Assembly (NCBI GenBank): GCA_003255025.1
Contig: QANY01005488.1
Coordinates: 248,001-312,000 of the forward strand
Origin: Datisca glomerata
Lineage: Eukaryota; Streptophyta; Magnoliopsida; Cucurbitales; Datiscaceae
Direction: 5' to 3'
Length of the DNA: 64,000 nt
Part shown: in pieces, positions 1 through 13,148 of the stretch
Layout: each line of letters begins with the position of its first letter
Position numbering within the stretch: position 1 is the stretch's first letter
The notes under the pieces: model-generated
Told to the model about the DNA's origin: nothing
Seen by the model: only the letters and a program-made list of their open reading frames with translations
The model's database searches: none
Position numbers and translations under genes: made by a program

Positions 1-1674
1 GGCTTAGCACGCACGAAATTCAGCGAAAAAACTTTCAATGGAAGTGGTAACTTAATCTTTTTTTCTTATAAAAACCTAAATTGAGTTTTAAAAAAAAAGT
101 TTTAAAATCATTTTTCCCTTTCTCAAAGGACTCTTCTTCGCAAAAACCCCTTGTGCATTTCAACCTTCTTTTTCTTACCTCTTTTCCAGTTTCAGGTTGT
201 CGATTAAACTAAATTTCATCTTTCACAAGTACTTCATTGTTTGTTCATGTTGTCTTATTCTAAAAAATTGATATGCAAAGATTAAAAAGAGAATTACTTT
301 GGTACAAAATTTTATCGATGGCGTCTGATCATATGGTTGTATGCATAATAATCAATTAGTTGATATCAATAGTCTACAATATATATGTGTGTGCGCGCGC
401 GTGTAAAGGAGATTTTTAATTAACTAATACACTTACAATTTTTTCTTTAAATCTAATTGATGACATGAAGTAATTACGTTGTAGTTTAAAAATTCACTAT
501 TTATAGATTCGCTAACTTTTTATAAATTTAGGATGCAATTTGTTAAAGATATATAAATCATTTAATCAACATTTATTTGAAATGATTAATATTTTTAATT
601 TTTTGATACAAGAACTACTTTAGACTTACTTGTTCTCATCAAATGTCATTTGTTATTTGTCATTTTTCTTATTTATAAAACATAAATTTCATTAATTGAA
701 CATATAATGTACAATTATTATTGCCTAATTCCTCTAATCGCACATATTCATTGTAGAAAAATGTAATATAATAACATCATGGTAATCACCATTATAAGTG
801 ACAGTATGACTTTGACATAGACCCGAGAGAAAAAAATTGAGAGAACATAACCGTAGCCCGTGAGAAACCCATAGACTCTTCGCCGGCGTCGATAGGTCCT
901 CAACGTCACATCTCCGACAGAGCCCAACCCTCTATGTTCCCAACCTCTTCCGCCGTCTCATATTCCAGGTTGGTCCTTTAACCCCTAACCAATTTTTCTC
1001 AAACCTGAGAGAAACTACTTCCCCTAAACTGAGAGTTTCTTTTAGCCTCTTCGTCGGTGATGTTTGGTTTCCAATGGCGCGTCTACGTCGTCTGAACACT
1101 AATTTCACCCCTAAACTCCTCAACCCCACCCATTACCTCGAAAACTAGATCCAGATAAAACCTTACTTGGGAGTTCTCACCCTAAACCCGACAGAGTCTT
1201 AATAGAGGCCCTTCGACACTTTTTACCAAGGCGTGTGCGTCAGCTACGCACGTCGCGGGCCCCTATCGGCGAGTCGGCCGGCAAGCCCCCTGTAAACACC
1301 AAAATCCAATTTTGTATTTCGAACTATTTCCAAACATGTTTCGGGTTGTGGATGACGGAGGGCATCTTTTAGGGATATAAGTGTGTTTTATGGGCTTGAA
1401 GATGGTCTTCCATGATTTCGAGAGGCACTCCGCCGCTGAGAGTCTCCTTTCAGAGAGACTGGAAATTGTCCGAAATGGAAGTGGACATTGAGGTAGATGA
1501 TGCGAGGTCTCGATGGTGTGAGCGAAGCAAGGTCAAACTCACCGAATGGACCCAGGGCTTAAGGGAATGGGGCGGGTAATCTGTATCATGCCATTACGTA
1601 GAAAGGGCAATATAGATCGTGGTACATGAAAGAACCCAGAAAGATCAGTTAGATCGATATAGCACATTCATAGC
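1..1674. other. Intergenic DNA, no gene recognised
   Basis: AT-rich sequence with a short GT/GC dinucleotide run near 384-403. From about 840 to 1640 it becomes clearly richer in G+C, with CpG-bearing stretches near 1230-1290, which suggests a different origin such as an old transposon or LTR. I see no conserved protein and no RNA gene. The only longer open frame (minus strand, 932-1129) has no recognisable content and I do not call it. Confidence 0.5.
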
Positions 1675-1893
1675 GAGCATGTTTTATCATTTAAGTTTTA
1701 AAAACGAATAATCTCCAAAATAACTATAGTGAATCAATTTAAGCAAATATATATATCGTGCAATAATATAAAGATGATAGCGAGCATGTTTTATCATATA
1801 AGTTTGAAAAACGAATCATCTCCAAAAATAACTATAGTGAATCAATTTAAGCAAATATATAAATGTTAGTTATCGTGCAATAATGTAAAGATG
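1675..1893. repeat. Tandem duplication, about 105-110 bp unit
   Basis: A segment starting GCGAGCATGTTTTATCAT is followed at once by a second, slightly diverged copy. Both carry the same order of blocks (AACTATAGTGAATCAATTTA, then TCGTGCAATAAT, then AAAGATGATA). The second copy has a short insertion of about 8 bp. It looks like a simple local tandem duplication with no coding content. Confidence 0.85.
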
Positions 1894-1899
1894 ATAAAG

Positions 1900-2790
1900 G
1901 AAGAAGAATTGACTAGAATGATTTTTACATGGTTCGACACTCCTTACCTACGTTCATGCTCTAAGACTCCTCCTTAAAGAATTCACTACCAAGATCTTCT
2001 TCACTGGTGAAAATCAAACCTTTTAGCAATAACTAGTTTCACGGGCACCAATTATGCCTTTCACCGGTCGCTTCTACAAGCTACAATCAAGCCTATAACC
2101 TATCTTTTATAAATTAAGATATTAGAATCAAAACTCTCTAAAACATATGATATACAAATTTTCTCTCTCATATCATGAAGATTTCTTCTCATAAAGTATA
2201 GAAATTTAATGCTTAATTGTTGTATATCCAAAGCTCCAAAGAGACCTCTATTTATAGGTGTCAAAAAAATATAGTCGTTGGGGCCTTACAGAAGGGAACG
2301 AACGACCACTGACTTGACCGATCAACAGTTGGTCCTTTAGAGATTAAAAAATTTAGACATTGGAAAAATACAGCTTGGAGCATACGATTGCTAGTGATGG
2401 GCGGACTAGTACCCGTACCAGAATGGCTCTAGTTTTCCTCTGACTTTTCACAATATATCTAAAACCTTGTAAAATATTTTCTATAGGTTTTTTTCAACCT
2501 ATAGAAACTTATTTATCTTTTTTTTCATCACTTGACTTTATTTTTCTCTAATATTTTACCACAAACACTTTCGATAATACATTCTAATATGTTTCAAATA
2601 TCCAAGAGGCATTTTCTAAACAAAAATAGAGACCTTATGAATAGTCACTCGAAGTCTCGATATGTTCCATCTCTTATACTTCATGTGTGTATACATATTT
2701 TTCAACTACAACTTGATTATATATGTTAGTAAACATAGATAATTTTGTTATCATCCAATTAGTTTCTATGAGACCTAGAGTCAATAATAT
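1900..2790 (-). mobile_element. Candidate Copia-type LTR with polypurine tract
   Basis: Read on the minus strand, a purine-rich tract (AAAAGGGAGATA, about 2785-2796) precedes sequence starting TGACTCTAGG. About 530 bp further on there is a TATA box (CCTATAAATAGAGG, about 2246-2258), followed by LTR-like R/U5 sequence. The order PPT, U3, TATA, U5 is that of the 3' LTR of a plant Copia element. No second LTR or pol gene is visible, so this is a remnant. The family and exact ends are inferred. Confidence 0.42.
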
Positions 2791-3040
2791 CTCCCTTTTG
2801 ATGATGAAAAAAATTATTGTAAAATAAGAAACTTGTATACGCATTACAATCAACAACTCTCTTCCCTTTTATTATCATCAAAACCATATTCAGGCAAATT
2901 TTACGGAGAAGCAAATAAGAAGAGAGAAAACTGATTCTTGAAAACTAGTTCAAACTTCACCGCAACCAACAATCTGAACAGCATAGAATCAGTAGAAAAA
3001 ACATAAACTCCAAAAATCGAGGAAAATGCGAGAAACCTCA

Positions 3041-3430
3041 ATGAAATTTTGTCATAGAAAAATTTCAAGATCCATGAAAATGGCCACAATTTTCTCTTTT
3101 TCTCTCCATATATAAAGACAGCTTTCAATCTATATAAAAATCGATATTCTTTCTATTTTTCAACGGATCATTAAAAAAAACAACCCTACAAGGCGAATCT
3201 TTTTATCAAAGACTCCACCTTTTTTCTTCACCTTACATAATTAGGAATGAATTTGATTAATCACTATTATTTCTCTCTCTTTTTTGCTCTTCCTCGCTTC
3301 TTTTTTATCATGGAGGCTGATTTGATCCACATTCTCTTTTCCACCTTGATTTTATATCTTGAATCCTACCTAATGATAAAAGATTTTTATTGTTGCCATC
3401 ATCAATATCACAATTTGTTTACCATAAAGA
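3041..3430 (+). pseudogene. Duplicated 5' end of the TBL gene (truncated)
   Basis: This stretch aligns by eye with 13031-13410, the immediate upstream region and first coding exon of the TBL gene. Shared blocks include the TATA-like ATATAAAAA, AAACAACCCTA, CGAATCTTTTTA and CTTTTTTCTTCACCTTACAT. Indels put the exon in another frame and the conserved PMR5N region is missing, so it cannot make a TBL protein. Homology stops after CACAATTTGTTT, where LTR-like DNA of the downstream array begins. This copy lacks the GIL1-like promoter sequence found upstream of the intact gene. Confidence 0.85.
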
Positions 3431-6400
3431 ATATCTCTCGTTCAAAATTGAGTTTCATGTTGACAACAAAGTCCCCATGTTTAAGTTGATCTTGCGTTGG
3501 AGAAGGAATGTGGCTCACACAGATATACTGTTGTATGTAGAAATGGAATAAAATGCTTTCATTAACTAACGATTACAAAGAAATAAGAAACGATTACAAA
3601 GTAAATACTGATTACAGTAAAATTTATCAGATCTAATAAACAAAATTAAACGAAAAATGATTACAGCAAAATTAGAACTGAAAATACGATGTAGATCGAG
3701 AATTGCTGGAAAGCAATGTCCTAAAAACAATAATTATCCTCCACAGGGTGCTTGGAGACTACGACGAATCGTCTCTGTAGGATACAACGATCTAAGCTAG
3801 AGAACAGCAACCGAATGGAGGCTGTTTTGATCCACATTCTCTTTTCCGCCTTGATTTTATATCTTGAATCCTACCTAATGATAAAAGATTTTTATTGTTG
3901 CCATCATCAATATCACAATTTATATACCATAAACAATATCTCTGGTTCAAAATTGAGTTTCATGCTGACAACAACATCCCCATGTTTAAGTTGATCTTGC
4001 ATTGGAGAAGGAATGGGGCTCACACAGATATGTTGTTGTCTGTAGAGATGGAACAAGATGTTTTCATTAACCAACGATTACAAAGAAATATGGAACGATT
4101 TTAATGTAAATGCAACAGAAACGATTACAGTAAAATTTATCAGATCTAATAAATAAAATTAAACGAAAAATGATTACAGCAAAATTAGAACTGAAAATAC
4201 GATGCAGATCAAGGATTGCTCGAAATCAATGTCCTAAAGACAATAATCGTCCTCCACAGGGTGCTTGGAGACTACGACGAATCGTGTCTGCAGGATACGA
4301 AGATATAAGCCAGAGTACAGCAACCGAATGGAGGCTGTTTTGATCTACATTCTCTTTTCTGCCTTGATTTTATATCTTGAATCCTACCTAATGATAAAAG
4401 ATTTTTATTGTTGCCATCATCAATATCACAATTTGTTTACCATAAAGAATATCTCTGGTTCAAAATTGAGTTTCATGCAGACAACAAAATCCCCACGTTT
4501 CAGTTGATCTTGTGTTGGAGAAGGAGTGAGGCTCACACAGATATATTGTTGTGTGTAGAGATGGAACAAGATACTTTCATTAACCAACAATTACAAATAA
4601 ATATGGAACGATTACAATGTAAATGCAACAGAAATTATTACAGTAAAATTTAGCAGATCTAATAAACAAAATGAAACAGAAAATGATTACAGTAAAATTA
4701 GAACTGAAAATATGATGTAGATCGAGGATTGCTTGAAAACAATGTCCTAAAGACAATAATCATCCTCCACAGGGTGCTTGGGGACTACGACGAATCGTCT
4801 CTGCAGCATACAACGATCTAAGCCAGAGTACAGCAACCGAATGGAGGCTGTTTTGATCCACATTCTCTTTTCTGCCTTGATTTTATATCTTGAATCCTAC
4901 CTAATGATAAAAGATTTTTATTGTTGCCATCATCAATATCACAATTTGTTTACCATAAAGAATATTTCTGGTTCAAATTGAGTTTCATGCAGACAACAAA
5001 ATCCCAATATTTAAGTTGATCTTACGTTGGAGAATGAATGAGGCTTACACAGATATATTGTTGTGTGTTGAGATGGAACAAGAAGCTTTCGTTAACCAAC
5101 AATTACAAAGAAATATGGAACGATTACAATGTAAATGCAACAGAAACGATTATAGTAAAATTTACCCGATCTAATAAACAAAATTAAACGAAAAATGATT
5201 ACAGTAAAATTAGAACTGAAAATACGATGTAGATCGAGGATTGCTCGAAAGCAATGTGCTAAAGACAATAATCATCCTCCACAGGATGCTTGGAGACTAC
5301 GACGAATCTTCTCTGTAGGATACAACGATCTAAGCCAGAGTACAACAACCGAATCCTACCTAATGATAAAAGATTTTTATTGTTGCCATCATCAATATCA
5401 CAATTTATATACCATAAACAATATCTCTGGTTCAAAATTGAGTTTCATGCTGACAACAACATCCTCATGTTTAAGTTGATCTTGCATTGGAGAAGGAATG
5501 AGGCTCACACAGATATGTTGTTGTCTGTAGAGATGGAACAAGATGCTTTCATTAACCAACGATTACAAATAAATATGGAACGATTTTAATGTGAATGCAA
5601 CAGAAATGATTACAGTAAAATTTATCAGATCAAATAAATAAAATTAAACGAAAAATGATTACAGCAAAATTAGAACTGAAAATACGATGCAGATCAAGGA
5701 TTGCTCGAAAGAAATGTCCTAAAGACAATAATCATCCTCCACAGGGTGCTTGGAGACTACGACGAATCGTGTCTGCAGGATACAACGATATAAGCCAGAG
5801 TACAGCAACCGAATGAAGGCTGTTTTGATCCACATTCTCTTTTCTGCCTTGATTTTATATCTTGAATCCTACCTAATGAATATTTTTATTGTTGCCATCA
5901 TCAATATCACAATCTGTTTACCATAAAGAATATCTCTGGTTCAAAATTGAGTTTCATGCAGACAACAAAATCCCCACGTTTCAGTTGATCTTGTGTTGGA
6001 GTAGGAGTGAGGCTCACACAGATATATTGTTGTGTGTAGAGATGGAACAAGATACTTTCATTAACCAACGATTACAAATAAATATGGAACGATTACAATG
6101 TAAATGCAACAAAAATGATTACAGTAAAATTTATCAGATCTAATAAACAAAATTAAATGAAATATGATTACAGCAAAATTAGAACTGAAAATACGATATA
6201 GATCGAGAATTGCTGGAAAGCAATGTCCTAAAGATAATAATTATCCTCCACAGGGTGCTTGAAGACTACGACGAATCGTCTCTGCAGGATACAACGATAT
6301 AAGCCAGAGCACCGCAACCGAATGTAGGCTGTTTTGATCCAAATTCTCTTTTCCGCCTTGATTTTATATCTTGAATCCTACCTAATGATAAAAGATTTTT

Positions 6401-9400
6401 ATTGTTGCCATCATCAATATCACAATTTTTTTACCAAAATAATATCTCTGGTTCAAAATTGAGTTTCATGGGGACAACAAAATCCCCATGTTTAAGTTGA
6501 TCTTGTGTTGGAGAAGGAATGGGGCTCACACAGATATATTGTGTTGTGTAGAGGTGGAACAATATGCTTTCATTAACCAACGATTACAAAGAATTATGGA
6601 ATGATTTTAATGTAAATGCAACAGAAATGATTACAGTAAAATTTATCAGATCTAATAAACATAATTAAACGAAAAACGATTACAGCAAAATTAGAACTGA
6701 AACTACGATGCAGATCGAGGATGGCTCGAAAGTAATGTCCTAAATACAATAATCATCCTCTACATGGTGCTTGGACACTACGACGAATCGTCTCTGCATG
6801 ATACAACGATATAAGCCAGAGTACAGCAACCGAATGGAGGCTGTTTTGATCCACATTTTATTTTTTGCCTTGATTTTATATCTTGAATCCTACCTAATGA
6901 TAAAAGCTTTTTATTGTTGCCATCATCAATATCACAAATTGTTTACCATAAAGAATATTTCTGGTTCAAAATTGAGTTCATGCGGACAACAAAATCCCCA
7001 TTTTTAAGTTGATCTTGTGTTGGAGAAGGAATGGGGCTCACACAGATATAATGTTGTGTGTAGAGGTGGAACAAGATTCTTTCATTAACCAACGATTACA
7101 AAGAAATATGGAATGATTTTAATGTAAATGCAACAGAAACGAGTACAGTAAAATTTATCAGATTTAATAAACAAAATTAAACGAAAAATGATTACAGTAA
7201 AATTAGAACTGAAAATACGATGCAGATCGAGGATTGCTCGAAAGCAATGTCCTAAAGACAATAATCTTCCTCCACAGGGTGCTTGGAGACTACGACGAAT
7301 CGTCTCTGCAGGATACAACGATATAAGCCAGAGTACCGCAACCGAATGTAGGCTGTTTTGATCCAAATTCTCTTTTCCGCCTTGATTTTATATCTTGAAT
7401 CCTACCTAATGATAAAAGATTTTTATTGTTGCCATCATCAATATCACAATTTTTTTACCAAAAGAATATCTCTGGTTCAAAATTGAGTTTCATGGGGACA
7501 ACAAAATCCCCATGTTTAAGTTGATCTTGTGTTGGAGAAGGAATGCGGCTCACACAGATATATTGTTGTGTGTAGAGGTGGAACAAGATACTTTCATTAA
7601 CCAAGCATTACAAAGAAATATGAAACGATTTTAATGTAAATCCAACAGAAATAATTACAGTAAAAATTCTCAGATCTAATAAACAAAATTAAATGAAAAA
7701 CGATTACAACAAAATTAGAACTGAAAATACGATGCAGATCGAGGATTGCTCGAAAGAAATGTCCTAAAGACAATATTCGTCCTCCACAGGGTGCTTGGAG
7801 ACTACGACGACTCGTCTCTGCAGGATACAACGATATAAGCCAGAGTACAGCAACCGAATGGAGGTTGTTTTGATCCAAATTCTCTTTTTCGCCTTGATTT
7901 TATATCTTGAATCCTACCTAATGATAAAAGATTTTTATTGTTGCCATCATCAATATGACAATTTGTTTACCATAAAGAATATCTCTGGTTCAAAATTGAG
8001 TTCATGCGGACAATAAAATCCCCATGTTTTAGTTGATCTTGTGTTGGGGAAGGAATGGGGCTCACACATACATACTGTTGTGTGTAGAAATGGAACAAGA
8101 TTCTTTTATTAACCAACGATTACAAAGAAATATGGAACGATTACAATGTAAATGCAACAGAAACGATTACAGCAAAATTTATCCGACCTAATAAACAAAA
8201 TTAAACAAAAAATGATTATAGTAAAATTAGAACTGAAAATACGATGTAGATCGAGGATTGCTTGAAAGAAATGTCCTAAAGACAATAATCATCCTCCACA
8301 GGTTGCTTGGAGACTACGACGAATCGTCTCTGTAGGATACAACGATCTAAGACAGAGTACAGCAACCGAATGGAGGCTGTTTTGATCCACATTTTGTTTT
8401 TTGCCTTAATTTTATATCTTGAATCCTACCTAATGATAAAAGATTTTTATTGTTTCCATCATCAATATCACAAATTATTTAACATAAAGAATATCTATGG
8501 TTCAAAATTGAGTTCATGCGGACAACAAAATCCCTATGTTTAAGTTGATTTTGTGTTGGAGAAGGAATGGGGCTCACACAGATATACTGTTGTGTGTAGA
8601 GGTGGAACAAGATGCTTTCATTAACCAACGATTACAAATAAATATGGAACGATTTTAATGTAAATGCAACAGAAACGAGTACAATAAAATTTATCTGATC
8701 TAATAAACAAAATTAAACGAAAAATGATTACAGTAAAATTAGAACTGAAAATACGATGCAGATCGAGGATTGCTCGAAAGAAATGTCCTTAAGACAATAA
8801 TCATCCGCACAGGGTGCTTGGAGACTATGACGAATCGTGTCTGCAGGATACAACGATATAAGCCAGAGTACAACAACCGAATGGAGGCTGTTTTGATCCA
8901 AATTCTCTTTTCCGCCTTGATTTTATATCTTGAATCCTACCTAATGATAAAAGATTTTTATTGTTTCCATCATCAATATCACAATTTGTTTACCATAAAG
9001 AATATCCCTGGTTCAAAATTGAGTTTCATGGGGACAACAAAATCCCCATGTTTAAGTTGATCTTGTGTTGGAGAAGGAATGGGGCTCACACAGATATATT
9101 GTTGTGTGTAGAGATGGAACAAGATGCTTTCATTAACCAACAATTACAAAGAAATATGGAACGATTACAATGTAAATGCAACAGAAACGATTACAGCAAA
9201 ATTTATCAGATCTAATAAATAAAATTAAACGAAAAATGATTACAGTAAAATTAGAAATGAAAATACGGTGCAGATCGAGGATTACTCGAAAGCAATGTCC
9301 TAAAGACAATAATCGTTCTCCATAGGGTGCTTGGAGACTACGATGAATCGTCTCTGTAGGATACAACGATCTAAGCGAGAGTACAGCAACCGAATGGAGG

Positions 9401-9905
9401 CTGTTTTGATCTACATTCTCTTTTCCACCTTGATTTTATATCTTGAATCCTACCTAATGATAAAAGATTTTTATTGTTGCCATCATCAATATCACAATTT
9501 GTTTACCATAAAGAATATCTCTGGTTAAAAATTGAGTTTCATGCGGACAACAAAATCCCAATTTTTAAGTTGATCTTCTGTTGGAGAAGGAATGGGGCTC
9601 ACACAGATATACTGTTGTGTGTAGAGGTGGAACAAGATGTTTTTATTAACTAACGATTACAAAGAAATATGGAATGATTACAATGTAAATGCAACAAAAA
9701 CGATTACAGCAAAATTTATCAGATCTAATAAACAAAATTAAACGAAAAATGATTACAAAAAAATTAATACTGAAAATACGATGCAGATCAAGGATTGCTC
9801 GAAAGCAATGTCATAAATATAATAATCGTCCTGCACAGGGCGATTGGAGACTACGACAAATCGTCTCTGCAGGATACAATGATCTAAGCCAGAGTACAGC
9901 AACCG
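3312..9905. repeat. 13-copy chimeric tandem array, unit about 512 bp
   Basis: The array contains 13 copies of a two-part unit. Part T (about 110 bp, from GGAGGCTG to CAATTTGTTT) matches TBL exon 1. Part L (about 390 bp, from ACCATAAAGAATATC to ACAGCAACCGA) resembles antisense LTR R/U5 or leader sequence. The T landmark TTGAATCCTACCTAATG recurs near 3359, 3861, 4376, 4889, 5352, 5861, 6372, 6884, 7396, 7909, 8421, 8934 and 9445. One copy near 5346 has lost about 50 bp of T. Copies are roughly 90-95% alike by eye. Short open frames occur in both strands, but they are periodic by-products and I call no gene. Confidence 0.93.
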
Positions 9906-10110
9906 ATTATTTTGACCCTCACAGAACTCCTTTTGTATTTCTCTCAATATGCAGGATGCTTGGTGATTGAGTGTTGTTATTTTTTTTGAAAACCGAAGCC
10001 AATGCCCCATTCTTATATAACGTTCAAGGCTGCCAAACGTGCAGATAAAAATAGAATGATTTTGTGGGATAATGGAGTTGTTTTAATTATCTATGCAGAT
10101 AATTATAAAT
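9906..10110 (-). mobile_element. LTR promoter-like DNA at the end of the array
   Basis: After the last L segment the sequence no longer switches to TBL DNA but continues into new sequence. On the minus strand this has a TATA box (TTATATAAGAATGGGG, near 10008-10019) upstream of the L segment. This is what is expected if L is the transcribed R/U5 part of an LTR on the minus strand and 9906-10110 is its U3. The retrotransposon family is not identified. Confidence 0.5.
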
Positions 10111-10139
10111 TATGTTTGGAAATATTTTCTTCTTCTCAA

Positions 10140-10570
10140 AATAAATCTTTTGACCGTATCGAGCCAGCCGGACGACGGTAGCGGCGCGCGAGTGAAGGGA
10201 GGATCATGTGCCATCTAGGTCCTCTCTTCCCCACAAAATGTGGGGTGCCCCTTGGGGCTTATCCCAAGACATGAGTGTTGGGTTTATAAACCCAATATTC
10301 TATCCTTAAGTTTCTAATATGAGACAAATTCCCACTCTATTTCACATCACACACTTTCATTCACTTTTTTATTCTTTCTTTGAGTTTTCTTCTCTTCTTC
10401 TTTTCTCAGATTAACACTATATTTATTACAAATTTTCAACTTCATTTCATGTTTTGGAGCAAACAAATTCAAGAATATGATATTATTTATTGTTATGATA
10501 TGAAGATACAATATTTGGATACGATCACACTCTAATTAGGACGCATTATATTTGAGAGATTCTTTGACAA
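10140..10570 (+). mobile_element. LTR-like sequence
   Basis: The stretch is more GC-rich than its surroundings and contains a palindromic TATA region (TTGGGTTTATAAACCCAA, near 10268) followed by a pyrimidine-rich leader, a layout often seen in plant Copia LTRs. No partner LTR or coding region was found, so this is a weak call. Confidence 0.3.
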
Positions 10571-12135
10571 GTATGATATACTTATTCATGTCTATTTGTG
10601 TTTATGGTTGTGCTTTATTGTTTTCTTTTCCTATTAGGTTCGAGGAATGGAATTCTATTGTAATATGTTTTTATAATCTGAAGAAACAACTTATTTGTTT
10701 ATATTGAAGATGAATGTACGTCATCTTATAAGTTCATGTATTGTCTCTTCTTATGTTATTGTTTTGATTTTAAAATCAGATGAAAGAGGTACTTTATTTT
10801 TTTTATTAACTTGAGTATTTCCTCTTTTGTTTAAAGATACTCATACATCGAATATATGTTACTATGTCAATTTTTTATGAATTCTTCGCTTTTAAATGAG
10901 AAGCACAGTTCTAATAATTACAAAATTGTTGTTGTTTTGCTAAATAAGATGAATAATTTATTATGGAATTTTTTTAGATATGTAAAACATCTTTGAAAGT
11001 TCATACTAAACATGAGTGTATGCCCTTGACAAATACATGAGTGTATACTATTATTTTAAAACAAAAAATTGTATATCTATTTCGAATCTTTTTATTTTCA
11101 TATTTTGAATGAAGGTTTTTAATTTAATAGTTTTACATTATATATATTTACAGTTCTTAGTTAAACTTGAAAATTACTATTTTTCTTATATATTATAATA
11201 TATATTTTTTATTTTTCTTAAAATCACCCAAGTGTCAATTGCTATACCTAACAATGGCCTAAGTGTCACATTTAATGAGAAAACTAACTCATAATTAAAG
11301 TACTATAATTATAAGTAAAATGGTTTCGGTAACTAATTACTAAATTATTTAATAATTAAGTTTTTTTATATTCTTGGTAGTACGCATTGATAAGTTCATT
11401 TTGATATAAAACGGATGGAAATTATTGTTATATAACTATAACTTAAGTGAATACTTATAAATATTAGATACATTTAAGATAGTTGTAATAATAAGATAGT
11501 TGAAAAATGATGTTCATTTAACACAATTTTTGAAAGGATTGTTTTAATCGATTATTCACAAAGTATTTCAATCGGCCTATTTTACTTCTAAGTAAATAAA
11601 CAATTATCATTACACGTTTTTGACCTATGCTTTTATTGCTCCTTTTATCTATCCACCTTTTCATTACCTTATCGTACCAACATAATAATAATAAACCTAG
11701 GTTAAACTCCTTTACATCCACTGGATGTATTTAATGAAAAAATTTGGTTTCTAAACACTTATTTTTCTTTATTGCTTTCAAGATTCTACTTTTAATTTTT
11801 CTTTTTAATTATGTGTAATACTGGATGTATTTAATGAGAAAATTTGGTTTCTAAACACTTATTTTTCTTTATTGCTTTCAAGATTCTACTTTTAATTTTT
11901 CTTTTTAATTATGTGTAATACGGATAACACTACTAATATTTTAGTTGCTTTTCGTTTAGCTTAACGTTGATATATATATATATATACCACATGTTTATTT
12001 GTGCATGTAAATAATAATTTATTTTTTATAATCATACTTATAACATTACCGTCATTTTAACTTTAAGAATTATTAAACTGTATTATTTAATTTTAGATTT
12101 TATTTAACTAGATTTTAAGAATTATTAAATTTTAG
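10570..12135. other. AT-rich intergenic DNA, no gene recognised
   Basis: Very AT-rich sequence without conserved coding potential. It contains a near-perfect 100-bp tandem duplication listed separately and a short TA run near 11969-11986. Confidence 0.6.
11721..11920. repeat. Near-perfect 100-bp tandem duplication
   Basis: The segment 11721-11820, starting CTGGATGTATTTAATG, is repeated immediately at 11821-11920. I see one base difference (A to G around base 17 of the unit). The near identity implies a recent event, replication slippage, or an assembly artefact. Confidence 0.95.
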
Positions 12136-13033
12136 AATATGCGAACTTCAACATAATATGCGAAAAGGTCAAGTTTTTTTTCCCATTTGGGGGAAATCGT
12201 GAAACGAATTAAATAGAGCTTGAGAGTTTTTCCGTAGGTTGTAGCATGTACATGAAAACATCCATAACATATGGTATTGGTTCAAAAATGTTATATTACA
12301 TCATGGTACTTATTACTACTATGACTTGACAGTATATTTAATCTCACATCACCTATAAAATAGAAATTAATAAGAAACAAATAATTTTAATTATGAGATG
12401 AATATATTATCCACGTCATGCAGGATGTCATATCATAACTGTGTTGAGCACCAACATCATCATGCTATACATAGTTCTCGTTTTAGTTAGTTTAGGAATG
12501 ATGAGTACTTGTTTTGTACACAAATATATTTATATATATATGTATATATGAAAAGACAAAGTTATCCTTCTATGGTAATTCATTTATATGCGAAGAGGAT
12601 GCGGACTGGCTATTACTGTGCATGGGCTAATATTAGCTGCTTTTCTCTCTCTTTAAGTTTCCGTTTCTCCAACCTTTTTTCCCGGGGATTCTCCGGTCAA
12701 TAATTCAATCAGGTGAGTGCTCTCTTCTTCGTTCCTGTTTGGTTTCCTAGAAAAGATGGTAAAATAATTGCACGGAAGTTTTGGCTGATAGGAGCGGAAG
12801 ACTTGGTAGATTGTGTTTGTCTGCGGTTTAGGGTTTTGAAATATATCTGAACATTAAGAAAGTTTGTGCCTTCACGTAATCTGGAGGCGATTGGGAAGTT
12901 GTGATCTTGTTGTTCTATAAGGTTGTTTTATATGGATTGTTTTCTGATTCACTGCGATCGGAGGAGATGGCGCCTTTGATTTTTTTATTATTGCTTTCTT
13001 TCTGCAAACGGGAGGGACTGGATTATGAAATGA
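12135..13033 (+). repeat. Promoter/5'UTR segment duplicated from the GIL1-like gene
   Basis: This 0.9-kb block aligns along its length with 19555-20325, the region just upstream of the GIL1-like gene. Shared landmarks in the same order are GAAAAGACAAAGTTATCCTTC, the exon/donor sequence CAATAATTCAATCAG followed by GTGAGTGCTC, GGAGCGGAAGACTTGGT and GGATTATGAAATG. Homology ends at 13033, right where similarity to the truncated TBL copy at 3041 starts. The TBL gene therefore lies directly downstream of a copied promoter, noncoding exon and 5' splice site. A TBL-proximal TATA-like ATATAAAAAC near 13123 offers another possible start. Confidence 0.9.
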
Positions 13034-13148
13034 AATCTTGGAAAAATTCTCAAGGTAACCATGAAAATAGTCATGACTTTTTCTTCGTCTCTCCATAAGT
13101 AAAGACATCTTTCAATTTATATAAAAACAAATCTCCTTCCTCATTCCA

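Noticed and set aside
840..1640. Possible rDNA or 5S-like sequence because of high GC
   Set aside because: I find no 5S internal promoter block or conserved rRNA segments, so I left it unassigned.
3312..9905. Centromeric satellite
   Set aside because: The unit is long, contains a recognisable gene fragment, is limited to 13 copies next to its source gene and ends in LTR sequence.
3247..9970. More than 20 short open frames (about 65-99 codons) on both strands, repeating every 512 bp
   Set aside because: They are the same few frames recurring with the tandem array, derived from out-of-frame TBL exon sequence and LTR-like DNA. They have no conserved domain and frames differ from copy to copy.
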